A DNA stretch of 49,887 nt from Oceanococcus sp. (GTDB lineage Bacteria; Pseudomonadota; Gammaproteobacteria; Nevskiales; Oceanococcaceae): positions 1 to 49,887 of the forward strand of contig JASBUL010000110.1 in the NCBI GenBank assembly GCA_030147945.1. Direction: 5' to 3'. A model generated the notes under the pieces. The model had not been told where the DNA came from, made no database searches, and was given only the letters and a program-made list of their open reading frames with translations. A program made the position numbers and the translations under genes. Of the stretch, positions 1 to 13,637 are shown piece after piece (positions within the stretch are counted from its first letter, which is position 1; every line of letters begins with the position of its first letter).

Positions 1-699
1 GGGGTCAGCGTGGAAGATCTGCTGCAGATGGAGTCCGGCACTTACTGGGTCGATGTGCCGATTCACCAGCCCGAACAGCTGGTCCTGATGGGCGCAGATT
101 TTCACTCCAATGGCCTGTATGGCATGACCCGTGATGAATACCTGCTGCGCCTGACCCGGGTCTCGCCAACCGGCGACCACTACCGTTACAACAGCGGTGA
201 CGCACAGATGCTGGCGTGGTTGCTGGAGAACGTCTACGCGCGGCCCTACGCCGAAATTCTTGCGGAGAAAATCTGGCAACCGGCCGGCATGCAGGACGAT
301 GCCCTGGTCATGATCGACCGTCTGGGCAACACCTTCGCCTCGATGGGCCTGATGGCCACACCGCGCGACATGCTGCGGTTTGGCGAAATCTTCCGCAACG
401 GCGGACGCAGCATCGACGGCAAGCAGATCGTGCCCGAAGCCTGGGTCGCGGCCTCGCACAACTACGACAAGGACAACGGCGGCGGTCCGCGCGGCTACAT
501 GTGGCCGCACTGGGGTGGCGTCGAATCCGGCAACTACACTGCCGCGGGTTACGGCCATCAGCGGGTCAGCGTGGCGCCCTCACTGAACATGGTTGGCGTG
601 CGCTTCGGCAATGATCCGGTCGACACCATTGCACCGGCCGAGTGGGAAGCGGTGCTCACCGCCGTGGGGCAATATCTGGAAACGGGGCAAAGCCGCTAG
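1..699 (+). CDS. Serine hydrolase, beta-lactamase (class C/PBP-like) family, 5'-truncated
   Basis: The reading frame is open from base 1, so the N-terminal part with the SxxK nucleophile lies outside the window; only about 232 C-terminal residues are visible. The first residues (VEDLLQMESG) match the segment that follows the SxxK motif in the class C beta-lactamase / penicillin-binding family. YRYNSGDAQML carries the Y-x-N-type second motif, and GYGHQ near the end sits where the HxG/KTG third motif is expected. The family hydrolyses amide or ester bonds (esterases, peptidases, 6-aminohexanoate-dimer hydrolases, beta-lactamases); the substrate here cannot be told. A strong hairpin follows the stop codon. 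No antibiotic-resistance role is implied. The family call is firm and the function open. Confidence 0.85.
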   Translation, partial: GVSVEDLLQMESGTYWVDVPIHQPEQLVLMGADFHSNGLYGMTRDEYLLRLTRVSPTGDHYRYNSGDAQMLAWLLENVYARPYAEILAEKIWQPAGMQDDALVMIDRLGNTFASMGLMATPRDMLRFGEIFRNGGRSIDGKQIVPEAWVAASHNYDKDNGGGPRGYMWPHWGGVESGNYTAAGYGHQRVSVAPSLNMVGVRFGNDPVDTIAPAEWEAVLTAVGQYLETGQSR

Positions 700-717
700 A
701 GTGCGCTGAGATCGGAC

Positions 718-747
718 GGCGCGTCGCACCAAGTTGTGCGGCGCGCC
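718..747 (+). terminator. Strong GC hairpin after the serine hydrolase gene
   Basis: Twelve-base arms (718-729 and 736-747) pair around the loop CAAGTT, with one U-G wobble. It lies 19 bases after the hydrolase stop and 27 bases before the next start. No T-run follows, so it may be a weak or Rho-assisted terminator, or an mRNA-stabilising hairpin. Confidence 0.5.
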
Positions 748-774
748 AGCCTGGATGTTTGACGAGGACAACAC

Positions 775-1467
775 ATGACCAAGCAGCCCTCCTTTCTCGC
801 CGCCGTCCTGGCGCTGCTCGCCTTGAGCTGGACCAGCACCAGCGTTGCCGCGGACAGCGCCCTCACAAGCACTCAGGTCAAACACTGGCTAGAGCACCGC
901 ATCGCCCTCGCGCAGATGCAAAACGACATGCGTCGCAATGCCCATCAGTACAAGGATTTGCCGTTGGCCTACGCACGCAAGGAAACGCAGTATCTGACAG
1001 CGCAGGGCTACAGCGTCAAACAGTTCCGGGCAGAGGAAACCCGCATTCACAACGCTGCCAATGCCATCGCACTGGCGCAACAGCAGGCCGATGCCCAAGG
1101 CACAGCAGGTGAAAGCCGCTCAGACTGCGAAGCGCGTGTGACTCAGGACATCCGCGACGCCAGCATCGCGCCAAGCGAACTGGAGAAAGAACTGGCCCAG
1201 ATGCGCGCACTGGGCTTGCCCGAAGCCCAGATCGAACAGATTCGTCAGGCCCAGATGCAAGTGCACGGCAACGCGGCCTCCACCGCCCGCCAGACCTGCG
1301 CGCTGGAGGCTGAGGCGGCCTCAACGCTGGCCGCTCACGAACAGGCGATGATCGAATCCAGCCGTCGTGACTGGCCTGGTGTCGAACCCTGGCTGGACGC
1401 GCTTGAGCATTTCTCCCAGTGGTATGCCGGCAATGACAGTCATCCGGCGCCACCAACGCTGGACTGA
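775..1467 (+). CDS. Exported protein of unknown function, Ala/Gln/Glu-rich
   Basis: I do not recognise this 230-residue protein. It starts with a clear Sec signal peptide (MTKQPSF, a hydrophobic stretch to about residue 20, then SVAA-like cleavage near residue 26), so it should be periplasmic. The mature part is strongly charged and rich in Ala, Gln and Glu, with heptad-like helices between about residues 30 and 190. Two isolated cysteines (in RSDCEARV and RQTCALEA) could form one disulfide. A GAGGA ribosome site lies about 10 bases before the ATG. It stands between a hydrolase and a membrane methyltransferase on the same strand with about 70-bp gaps, which gives no functional clue. Confidence 0.75.
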   Translation: MTKQPSFLAAVLALLALSWTSTSVAADSALTSTQVKHWLEHRIALAQMQNDMRRNAHQYKDLPLAYARKETQYLTAQGYSVKQFRAEETRIHNAANAIALAQQQADAQGTAGESRSDCEARVTQDIRDASIAPSELEKELAQMRALGLPEAQIEQIRQAQMQVHGNAASTARQTCALEAEAASTLAAHEQAMIESSRRDWPGVEPWLDALEHFSQWYAGNDSHPAPPTLD

Positions 1468-1537
1468 AACGCGCAGCGCGCTGATTGCAGCACCGCCTGG
1501 GCAGCCCTAGACTCCGGCCACGCACAAGGAGACACAT

Positions 1538-2248
1538 ATGGCATTGGCAATCACCCTGCTCGGCGTCCTGGTCGCACTGGCCGCGCAGGGCGCGCTGGTC
1601 CTTTTCCTGCTCAACCTGCCCCCGCTGGGCATAGACCACGGCTCCGCCGCTGCGCTACCGACCGCACTGTCGATCAACCTCGCTCTGCTGCTGGGATTTG
1701 GCGTGATTCACAGCGCGATGGCGCGGCCGCGCTTCAAGCAATGGTGGACACCACGGGTCAGTGCCCGGGCCGAGCGCGGCATATACATGCTGGTCTCCGG
1801 GCTGACCCTGGCCAGCGTGGTGCATCTGTGGGTGCCGATGCCGCAGCTGCTGTGGTCGGTCTCTGCCGAATGGCTGCGCGTGCTCCTGTACGGCGTGTTC
1901 GCATGCGGCCTGCTGATCGTGTTCTGGGCCATCTTTGCGATCGATGCGCTGCACTTTCATGGCCTGCGTCAGGCCGCCTCCAACGGTCACAGCGAGCCAC
2001 CGTTCAGCGTGCGCGGACCGTACCGGTTTGCCCGTCATCCGATTCAGACCGGACTCATCGTGGCCCTTTGGGCCAGCCCGGACATGAGCCTTGGCCACCT
2101 GCTGTTTGCTGCCGGTATGACCGCTTACAGCCTGATGGCCACCCTGATGCTGGAAGAGCGCGACCTGCACCGCAGCCTGGGTGATCAGTACCGCGACTAC
2201 GCCCGCCGTGTGCCGGCTATCGTGCCGCGCCTGGCACGCCGCCGCTAG
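1538..2248 (+). CDS. MddA/NnrU-like integral membrane methyltransferase
   Basis: A 236-residue polytopic protein (about five to six hydrophobic segments) of the isoprenylcysteine-carboxyl-methyltransferase fold. Family landmarks resembling methanethiol S-methyltransferase MddA are visible in order: HSAMARPRFKQWWT, ERGIYML, HGLRQ, RYRFARHP-type SAM motif (PYRFARHPIQTG), WASPDMSLGHLLFA, and EERDLHRSLGDQYRDY. MddA makes dimethyl sulfide from methanethiol with SAM. Here the usual HFDLFGLRQ-like segment reads DALHFHGLRQ, so specificity may differ. An AAGGAG ribosome site precedes the ATG. The SDR gene follows after 10 bases, so the two are probably co-transcribed. Membrane methyltransferase is likely; the methanethiol substrate is inference. 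Confidence 0.65.
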   Translation: MALAITLLGVLVALAAQGALVLFLLNLPPLGIDHGSAAALPTALSINLALLLGFGVIHSAMARPRFKQWWTPRVSARAERGIYMLVSGLTLASVVHLWVPMPQLLWSVSAEWLRVLLYGVFACGLLIVFWAIFAIDALHFHGLRQAASNGHSEPPFSVRGPYRFARHPIQTGLIVALWASPDMSLGHLLFAAGMTAYSLMATLMLEERDLHRSLGDQYRDYARRVPAIVPRLARRR

Positions 2249-2258
2249 GCGCCCGCAC

Positions 2259-3206
2259 ATGCAGACCATACTCGGCGCCAGCGGTCAGATCGGTCGCGAA
2301 CTGGCTCTTGAACTGCGCCGCCAGATTTCCGAGGATCTGCGCCTGGTCAGTCGCGCCCCGCGCAAGGTTAATGCCGACGACCAACTGTTGGCGGCCGACC
2401 TGCTGGATCGCGAACAGACCCGTCGCGCCGTCGCCGGGTCTCACACGGTCTACCTCACCGCCGGCCTGCCCATGGACACCCGTCGCTGGGTCGCGCAATG
2501 GCCGCTGCTGATGCACAACGTCATCGAAGCCTGCGCCGCCGAGAATGCCCGTCTGGTGTTTTTCGACAACACCTACATGTATCCGCAAACCGCCGTCCCG
2601 CAGACCGAAAACACGGCTTTTGCCCCGCACGGCGCCAAAGGCCGGGTGCGCGCCGAGATTGCCGAGGCGCTGCTCGACGCCATGGCCCGGCAACGCGTCC
2701 AAGCGATGATCTGCCGGGCACCCGAATTCTACGGACCAGGGCTTACCCAGAGCATCACCAATGCCACGATTCTCGACCGGCTCAAATCGGGCCAGACGCC
2801 CAAGGTGTTCCTGCGTGACGACACGCTGCGCAGCCTGATCTATACGCCTGATGCCAGCCGCGCGATGGCCTTGCTCGGCAACACCGCGCAAGCCTATGGC
2901 CAGACCTGGCATCTGCCGTGTGACGACAATCGTCTGACCTACCGTCAATTCATCGAGCTGGCGGCACAACTGTTCGGGGTGGCGCCGCGCTATCAGGTGC
3001 TCAAGCACTGGCAGCTCAGACTGGCCGGGCTGTTCAACCAGACGCTTCGGGATGCCGCCGAACTGCTGCCCCGCTACACGGTCGACAACCTGTTCGTCAG
3101 CGACAAGTTCAAGCACCATTTCCCGAACTTCCGCACCACCAGCCTGCGTGACGGCCTTGAGGCCATTCACGCTGAACATGTCTCAGCCGGCCACCCGTCG
3201 GATTAG
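2259..3206 (+). CDS. NAD(P)-dependent epimerase/dehydratase-like SDR protein
   Basis: A 315-residue extended SDR-like protein. The N-terminus has a Rossmann dinucleotide motif (GASGQIGRE, residues about 5-13), followed by an acidic/basic turn (DQLLAADLLD) and the NTYMYP segment where the catalytic Tyr region of NAD-dependent epimerases lies. The ATG at 2259 was chosen because the Rossmann strand starts immediately after it; an in-frame start further upstream would lie inside the methyltransferase gene. It begins 10 bases after that gene. Its last 24 bases overlap the end of the convergent M20 peptidase gene. The canonical YxxxK is not clearly intact, so it may bind nucleotide without classic SDR chemistry. 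Substrate unknown. Confidence 0.75.
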   Translation: MQTILGASGQIGRELALELRRQISEDLRLVSRAPRKVNADDQLLAADLLDREQTRRAVAGSHTVYLTAGLPMDTRRWVAQWPLLMHNVIEACAAENARLVFFDNTYMYPQTAVPQTENTAFAPHGAKGRVRAEIAEALLDAMARQRVQAMICRAPEFYGPGLTQSITNATILDRLKSGQTPKVFLRDDTLRSLIYTPDASRAMALLGNTAQAYGQTWHLPCDDNRLTYRQFIELAAQLFGVAPRYQVLKHWQLRLAGLFNQTLRDAAELLPRYTVDNLFVSDKFKHHFPNFRTTSLRDGLEAIHAEHVSAGHPSD

Positions 3207-4592
3207 CGTGCGATAGAACTCGATCATGCGCAGGTATTCCTGCGTGCCGATGTGCTCATCGATGCCGTGAATCTGCGCCGCTGTGGTGGTGCCATAGTTG
3301 AAAGGCGCAAAGTAGTAACCGTTCTCGCGGACCGACGCATAATGCCGATTGTCGGTGGTCGCAAGCACGATCCCGGTCGCGATCAGGGCCTCGGGGAAGA
3401 CCTCGCCAACCGCATCGCGCAGCACCTGCATGGCCTCGCTATCAGCATCCGACAAGGGTGGCGCCTGCGTGGAAAACTCGGGCTCCAGGCTCACTGCAAC
3501 GCGCTCGTCGTCGATGACCTGGACGACATGCTCCAGCACATCCTCGATACGGTCTCCCGGCAGCAGGCGGAAATTCAGCACCGCATCTGCGCTGTTGGGC
3601 AACACGTTGTCCTTGATCCCGGCCTGCAGCAGGGTCGGCGCCATGGTCGTACGCACCAGTGCGGCTGTGGTCGGTGACTTGTCCAGCTGCGCCAACAGCA
3701 GCGGCTCGAACAGCCAGCGCTGACGAATCAGCAGCTGCGCCGCCCACGGCATTTCAGGCGCCAGGGCATCCAGCATGCCTGCCACGGGCGGAATCAGACG
3801 CCGCGGCATGGGCGCCGCCTGCAGCGCGGTCAGCGCCTCAGCGAGACGAAAAATAGCCGTGTCCTGAGACGGGGTGGAGCTGTGCCCGCCGGTGCCTGAT
3901 GCGCTCAGCCGAACCGACACATAGCCTTTCTCCCCAACCATGATGGTGGCTACCGGTTTGTCGATACCCTTGATGATGCCGCGTGTCACCGCCCCACCCT
4001 CATCCAGGGTGAACCAGGCTTTTTCGCCACGCGCCTCAAGATGAGCAGCAAGGCGCGCGGCACCGTCACGACCATCCACTTCCTCATCATGACCATGCGC
4101 CAGCAATACGCTGCGTCGGGGCACAAACCCTTCGGACAACAAAGCGTTGAGTGCCTCCAGCTGGGCCATCACGCTGGCCTTGTTATCCAGCGCGCCGCGG
4201 CCCCACACCGCATCCTCAACCCGCGCGCCGGAAAAAGGCGGATGACGCCAGCGGCTTGCGCTGGACGCTTCGACCGGAACGACATCCATGTGCGCCAGCA
4301 ACACCAGCGGCGCCAGCTCCGGGTCACGCCCCGGCCAGCGGTAAAGCACCGAATACGCGGCATCCGGCACCTCGTCGCGCAAGGACCAGACCTGCGGAAA
4401 CGCGGTTTGTACAAGCGCATGAAAATCGCGGAAGGCCGCCTCACCCTCGGGCGACAGCGGGCGCTCACCAATGGTCTTGATCTGAATCGCCGCCGACAAG
4501 CGCTGCAGCGCCGCCTGCGCCGGTGACTCGGCATTGAGCACACAAGACAGCATCAGCATGGCGGCAGCGGCCGCAAAGCGCTTGGACATCAC
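3183..4592 (-). CDS. Exported M20 family metallopeptidase (carboxypeptidase S-like)
   Basis: A 469-residue zinc peptidase of the M20/M25/M40 family. It has a signal peptide (MMSKRFAAAAAMLMLSCVLNA), so it likely works in the periplasm. Metal and catalytic motifs are in place: LLAHMDVVP (first His/Asp), GRGALDNKA (bridging Asp), HGHDEEVDG (catalytic Glu-Glu), and the closing His in AAQIHGIDEH. An inserted dimerisation/lid domain lies in the middle. The long form with a QIHGIDEH end resembles the Gly-Xaa carboxypeptidase / CPS1 group, which releases C-terminal amino acids or cleaves N-acyl amino acids. It follows the FAD oxidase gene after 70 bases on the same strand and might receive read-through from the AST-like operon. 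Exact substrate unknown. Confidence 0.85.
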   Translation of the reverse strand: MMSKRFAAAAAMLMLSCVLNAESPAQAALQRLSAAIQIKTIGERPLSPEGEAAFRDFHALVQTAFPQVWSLRDEVPDAAYSVLYRWPGRDPELAPLVLLAHMDVVPVEASSASRWRHPPFSGARVEDAVWGRGALDNKASVMAQLEALNALLSEGFVPRRSVLLAHGHDEEVDGRDGAARLAAHLEARGEKAWFTLDEGGAVTRGIIKGIDKPVATIMVGEKGYVSVRLSASGTGGHSSTPSQDTAIFRLAEALTALQAAPMPRRLIPPVAGMLDALAPEMPWAAQLLIRQRWLFEPLLLAQLDKSPTTAALVRTTMAPTLLQAGIKDNVLPNSADAVLNFRLLPGDRIEDVLEHVVQVIDDERVAVSLEPEFSTQAPPLSDADSEAMQVLRDAVGEVFPEALIATGIVLATTDNRHYASVRENGYYFAPFNYGTTTAAQIHGIDEHIGTQEYLRMIEFYRTLIRRVAG

Positions 4593-4662
4593 AATTCGTA
4601 CCGATCAGGCATGCACGCAAGCCTAGCGCAAAGCCGCACCGACCAAACCATCGTGGACGCTG

Positions 4663-6042
4663 CTAGGCGATCAGCTTGCCCGGATTCAGCACGCCACGAG
4701 GATCGAACAGCGCTTTCATCCCACGCATCAACTCGATCTCGGCCGGGCTGCGGGTGTAGTGCAGATAGTCCCGTTTGAGCAAGCCAACGCCATGCTCGGC
4801 CGAAATGCTGCCACCGTGGCGCACCAGCAGATCACCCAGTTCATCGGTGACGGCGCTGCAGCGGGCCAGAAAATCATCCTTTGACCAGCGCTCGGGTTTG
4901 AGAATGTTCAGGTGCAGATTGCCGTCGCCGATATGCCCGTACCAGACCACTTCACAGTCCGGGTAGCGCGCCGCCATCAGTGCATCGGCCTCGGCCAGGA
5001 AAGCCGGCAATCGACTGACCGCGACCGAGATATCGTTTTTGTAGGGTGTCCACGCAGCCAGGGTTTCCGACAGGTATTCGCGCAGCTTCCACAACTCCGC
5101 GGCCTGCCCCAGCGACTGACTGATCACACCATCACTGACCCAGCCCTGGTCCACGCAATACTCGAAAGCCGCGACCGCCTGCTCGGCTGCACCGTCGCAC
5201 TCATCCACCTCAATCAGCGCATAGTAGGCAGCGGGCGTGCTCAAAGGCGTCGCCAGCCGATGTGCCGCACAGACCTTACGCAGGCCGTTGTCGGAAAAGC
5301 TTTCGAAGGCGCTGAGTGAAAAGCGTTGCCGGAAGCTGGCCAGCACTTCGAGCACATCGGCAAAGCGCGGCACACCAAGCACCAGCACCAACGGATCTGC
5401 CGGTGCCGGGGCCAGCGCCAGGGTGGCTTCGCAAATCACCCCCAAGGTGCCTTCCGAACCCACGAACAGATGCCGGAAGTCATAGCCGGTGTTGTTCTTG
5501 AGCAAACCGCGGTTGAGTTCCAGGCGCTCGCCCTTGCCGGTGACCACACTCAGGCCACGCACCCGGTCGCGGGTCATGCCGTAGCGTATGACCTTGATGC
5601 CACCGGCGTTGGTCGAGATGTTGCCGCCGATCTGGCTGGAACCGGCCGCGGCAAAATCCACCGGATAGCACAGCCCCTTGTCGCGCGCGTAATCCTGCAG
5701 CTGGGCCGTCACCACCCCGGCCTCGACCCGCACGCTGGCATCAACCGGGTCGAAATCGACAATCCGATTCATGCGCTCCAGCGACAACACCACCTCGCCG
5801 TTGCTGGCCACAGCGCCTCCCGACAAACCGGTCCGTCCGCCTGACGGCACCACCGCAAATCCGTGCTCATTGGCCAGCTGCACACAGCGCTGGACCTCGT
5901 CGATATGGCGTGGCCGGACCACCGCAACCGCTTGCGCGGGCCAGATGGTGGTGCGATCACAACCATAGCTTTGCAGTGCCCACGCCTCGGTGGTCACACA
6001 GTCCTGCGGCAGTGCCTCAGCAAGCAGTTCGGGAATGTTCAT
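4663..6042 (-). CDS. FAD-linked oxidase, D-2-hydroxyglutarate dehydrogenase-like
   Basis: A 459-residue flavoprotein of the PCMH/VAO family (GlcD, D-lactate dehydrogenase, D2HGDH). The FAD pyrophosphate loop VPSGGRTGLSGG is at about residues 65-76, and the metal-binding GHIGDGNLHLN motif at about 369-379. The C-terminal AEHGVGLLKR and DPRGVLNPGK motifs are typical of the FAD-oxidase C-terminal domain. It lacks a signal peptide and is cytoplasmic. Its ATG overlaps the stop of the upstream M20 gene by 4 bases, making it the last coupled gene of the six-gene operon. D-lactate, glycolate and D-2-hydroxyglutarate oxidases cannot be separated by motif alone. The adjacent DUF1338 gene, whose characterised relatives produce D-2-hydroxyglutarate, favours D-2-hydroxyglutarate oxidation to 2-oxoglutarate. 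Confidence 0.85.
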   Translation of the reverse strand: MNIPELLAEALPQDCVTTEAWALQSYGCDRTTIWPAQAVAVVRPRHIDEVQRCVQLANEHGFAVVPSGGRTGLSGGAVASNGEVVLSLERMNRIVDFDPVDASVRVEAGVVTAQLQDYARDKGLCYPVDFAAAGSSQIGGNISTNAGGIKVIRYGMTRDRVRGLSVVTGKGERLELNRGLLKNNTGYDFRHLFVGSEGTLGVICEATLALAPAPADPLVLVLGVPRFADVLEVLASFRQRFSLSAFESFSDNGLRKVCAAHRLATPLSTPAAYYALIEVDECDGAAEQAVAAFEYCVDQGWVSDGVISQSLGQAAELWKLREYLSETLAAWTPYKNDISVAVSRLPAFLAEADALMAARYPDCEVVWYGHIGDGNLHLNILKPERWSKDDFLARCSAVTDELGDLLVRHGGSISAEHGVGLLKRDYLHYTRSPAEIELMRGMKALFDPRGVLNPGKLIA

Positions 6043-7240
6043 GCCTCAGCCAGGCGCTCCAGCAACAGCGCGCTGAGCTGGGCTCGCGGGACCAGACTGC
6101 GTACATCAAGGTACTCATCCGCGCTGTGAATCTTGCCACCCTGCACGCCCAAGGTATCGATATTGGGCACGCCCAGCGCGGCCAGATTATTGCCATCGCA
6201 ACAGCCACCGGTCGGCGCCCAGTTCAAATCCAGATCGATCTGTTCGGCACAGGCGCGGGCCAGCTCAAACAGGCGTTCAAGCGGCGCGGTCATGGGCTTG
6301 GGCGGACGGGTGAAACCGCCATGCAGCTCCAGCGTAATGCCGTCACGCTGACGGATTGGCCTCAATGCAGCCTCGATCTGCTGCTCGCACCATGCGCAAT
6401 CCTGCGGCAGCTGCATGCGCACATTGAAACGCGCCACGGCGGTGTCCGGCACCACATTGACCGCTCCACCGCCGTGGATGAAACCGGGATTGAAGGTGAC
6501 ACCGCAACGCTGGCCGTTGAGCTGATCGATGGCACTGATCGCATCGGCCAAAGCCCGAATGGCATTGCGCCCGAGATGATGTTCGCGTCCGGCATGCGCG
6601 GCGCGGCCGCGCGCAACCAGGGTGAAATTGCCTGAACCCTTGCGCGCCCCGGCCAGCGTGCCGTCCGCCATGCACGGCTCGTACAGCAAGCCGTACTGGG
6701 CCCGCTTTGCGGCGCGCTCGAACAAGGCCATTGAAGATTGCGAGCCGATCTCTTCATCCGGGTTGAGCACCAGTTGCCAGCCCAGCCGCGCCCGTTGCCC
6801 GCTCATTTCGAGCGCCTGCAAGGCGGTCAGCATGACCATCAAACCACCCTTGAGGTCGGCCACCCCCGGCCCGTTGAGGTGATGCTCGTCCAGCCAGCTC
6901 AGCGACTGAAAAGCGTGATCCTTGGCGAACACCGTATCCAGATGACCGGACAGCACCACCTGCACCGGCGCATCGGCACGCTTGCTGGCGATCAGCGCGC
7001 GGCCCAGCGGGCGCTGTATGGCATCGCCGTGATCATCGATGGCGGCAAAAGCTGGCACCTCGACCAATTCCAGCGTGTCGGCGAGCGGCGCAATCCACTC
7101 GGCCAGTTGCTGGCCCACCCGGTTGACGCCCTCGACATGAAAACTGCCTGAATTGATCTCGGCCAGCCGCATGGTTCGGGCAAGCATCTCGTCATGCCGA
7201 CCGGCGATCCAGTTGAGCATGGGCGTTGCGTTCATCTCAT

Positions 7241-7244
<4 letters not shown>
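6039..7244 (-). CDS. M20 family amidohydrolase/deacylase in the AST-like operon
   Basis: A 401-residue cytoplasmic M20 hydrolase of the carboxypeptidase G2 / ArgE / DapE type. Zinc and catalytic residues are visible: H101 and D103 (SGHLDTV), D130 (GVADLKGG), E164-E165 (NPDEEIGS), E189 (LLYEP) and a last His in GKIHSADE. The start taken is GTG at 7244, which overlaps the previous stop as GTGA; an ATG three codons later (7235) is possible. Relatives remove acyl groups from N-acyl amino acids (acetylornithine, succinyl-diaminopimelate, glutamate conjugates). Being downstream of astC-astA-astD, it is the best candidate here for removing the succinyl group from succinylglutamate or succinyl-2-aminoadipate. 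No AstE (M14-type) desuccinylase is present in the window. Substrate is inference. Confidence 0.85.
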
Positions 7245-11841
<4,597 letters not shown>

Positions 11842-11856
11842 AATAAGTGAACCACA

Positions 11857-12285
11857 ATGACAAGCTCACTGGATGACCGCCTGCTCAGCGCTTTGCGCCG
11901 CCATGCCCGCCTGAGCACCAGCGAGCTGGCCCGTCAGCTCGATGTTTCACGCGCCACGGTGCAGAACCGCATCCGCAAGCTGGAAGACGCCGGCATCATC
12001 GAGGGATACACCGTGCGCCTGGGTCAAAACTGGCGCGACAAACGCATCCGTGCCCACGTGCTGGTCGAGGTCGAGCAGAAACGCAGCGCCGAGGTCACCC
12101 GCCGCCTGGAGCAGCTCGACAGCGTTGCCGCGCTGTATGTGATCAGCGGCAACTACGATCTGATCCTGGAGCTTGAGGTTGACAGCACCGGCGCGCTGAG
12201 CCGCCAGCTGGATGACATCGGCCTGCTCACCGGCGTGCTGCGCACCACCTCATCGGTAATTCTGGAAACCCGGGTCCGCCAGTAA
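11857..12285 (+). CDS. Lrp/AsnC family transcriptional regulator
   Basis: A 142-residue protein with the standard two-part build. The N-terminal winged helix-turn-helix spans about residues 4-60, with ARLSTSELARQLDVSRATVQNRIRKLEDAGII as the recognition region. The C-terminal RAM/AsnC effector domain spans about 65-140, with the SGNYDLILELEVDS segment where amino acids usually bind. Such regulators sense an amino acid and control its breakdown or uptake. It is divergent from the astC operon and lies between the two AST operons, so it most likely controls one or both in response to arginine, lysine or a related amino acid. The ligand is not readable from the sequence. Confidence 0.9.
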   Translation: MTSSLDDRLLSALRRHARLSTSELARQLDVSRATVQNRIRKLEDAGIIEGYTVRLGQNWRDKRIRAHVLVEVEQKRSAEVTRRLEQLDSVAALYVISGNYDLILELEVDSTGALSRQLDDIGLLTGVLRTTSSVILETRVRQ

Positions 12286-12293
12286 GCGCGTCT

Positions 12294-13637
12294 TCAGACC
12301 TGCTGAAACGGATAGATCGCACCGAGCTTGAGAATGTCGGTCAGCTCGTCCAGCGCGCTACAGCATTCCTCGTGCAGCTGCGGATCGGCCAGATCCTGGA
12401 CATGCAGGCGTTCACGGTAGTGCCGTTCAACCCAGGCCCGCAAGCGGGCGTACAAGGTCTCATCCAGCAGCGCCGCTGAGTTCAGCGCAGCCTGCTGCGC
12501 CGGGGTGAGCACCACGCGCAGGCGCAAACAGGCCGGACCACCGCCGTTGCGCATGCTTTCCGTCAGGTTGAACACTTTGAACTGCTCGATCGGCCCGTCG
12601 CTGTCCAGCAAGCCCTGCAAGTAAGCCCACACTGCCGGGTTGTCACGGCATTCCTGGGGCAGGATCAGGGCATGACCACCCGCCGGCAGCGTGACCAGCT
12701 GGCTGTTGAACAGATAGCTGCTGACCGCATCCTCCACGCTCACCGCTGCGCTGGGCACCTCAATGCAGTGCAAAGGTGAAGCGGCCTGCCAGTCTGCCGC
12801 CAGCGCGGGGCGCGGGTCCTGCACGAAAGCCTGTTCGTGAAAGAACAGCACATTGCGGTTGCCCACCGCGATCACGTCATTGTGAAACACGCCCTGGTCG
12901 ATCACCGCCGGGTTCTGTTGCAGGAACACGCAGGCCTGCGGGGCCAGACCGTGCAGCCGCGCGACCGCCTGTGACGCCTGCAGGGTGTGACGCGCCGGAT
13001 AACGCCGCGGGCCATGTTCGGGCGCACCCGCATCCTTGCCGTAGACGAACAACTCCAGCCCCGGCTCGCCGTACTCGGCGCACAAACGGGTGTGATTAGC
13101 GGCGCCCTCGTCACCAAAATCATCCACCGCAGGCAGCGCGGCATGATGGGCAAAATGCTCACCCGCGGGAAAGATCGCCTGCAGCGCTCTTGCGGTGGTC
13201 GGCACTTCGATCGAGCGGTGAAACTTGTTGACCAGATTGGCCGGGGTGAAGTGAACCCGCCCATCGCGGGTATCGGCGCTGGGCGAAACGGTGGCCGCGT
13301 TGGCCACCCACATGCTGGATGCCGAACTCACCGCGCCGAGCAAACGCGGCTGCGTACGTGCCACCTCGCCCAGCACCTCAGCATCACTGCCAGCAAAACC
13401 CAGACGCCGCAGTGCCGCAAGGTCCGGGCGTTGCTGCGGCGGCAACACGCCTTGCATCAAGCCCAGGTCGTGCATGGCCTTCATCTTGGCCAGCCCCTGC
13501 AATGCGGCCGCCCGCGGCGAGGATTCACTGCCCAGATTGTTTTGCGAGGCGACATTGCCGAAGGACAGACCGGCATAGTTGTGGGTCGGCCCAACCAGGC
13601 CATCAAAGTTGGCTTCAAGCGTGGTCGCTGTGTTCAT
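12294..13637 (-). CDS. astB: N-succinylarginine dihydrolase
   Basis: A 447-residue AstB of the amidinotransferase/dihydrolase superfamily. It splits N2-succinylarginine into N2-succinylornithine, two ammonia and CO2. The N-terminus ([19 protein letters not shown]) is the family hallmark. Catalytic residues matching the E. coli enzyme are seen: E177 in [12 protein letters not shown]252 in [10 protein letters not shown] and C370 in [11 protein letters not shown]. Length is as expected. It overlaps the end of the second astA by 4 bases, giving an astA-astB pair that together produce succinylornithine. It ends 8 bases from the convergent regulator stop. The ammonia-releasing step is specific to arginine, so this operon defines the arginine-dedicated arm of the cluster. 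Confidence 0.95.
   Translation of the reverse strand: MNTATTLEANFDGLVGPTHNYAGLSFGNVASQNNLGSESSPRAAALQGLAKMKAMHDLGLMQGVLPPQQRPDLAALRRLGFAGSDAEVLGEVARTQPRLLGAVSSASSMWVANAATVSPSADTRDGRVHFTPANLVNKFHRSIEVPTTARALQAIFPAGEHFAHHAALPAVDDFGDEGAANHTRLCAEYGEPGLELFVYGKDAGAPEHGPRRYPARHTLQASQAVARLHGLAPQACVFLQQNPAVIDQGVFHNDVIAVGNRNVLFFHEQAFVQDPRPALAADWQAASPLHCIEVPSAAVSVEDAVSSYLFNSQLVTLPAGGHALILPQECRDNPAVWAYLQGLLDSDGPIEQFKVFNLTESMRNGGGPACLRLRVVLTPAQQAALNSAALLDETLYARLRAWVERHYRERLHVQDLADPQLHEECCSALDELTDILKLGAIYPFQQV

Noticed and set aside
2217-3179. Long open frame on the minus strand opposite the SDR gene
   Set aside because: High-GC shadow frame: it lacks family motifs, while the plus strand has a clear Rossmann motif and coherent protein.
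4593-4662. Possible terminator between the FAD oxidase and the exported M20 gene
   Set aside because: GCCTAG and CTAGGC occur about 40 bases apart but without a compact stem or T-run, so no terminator was called.
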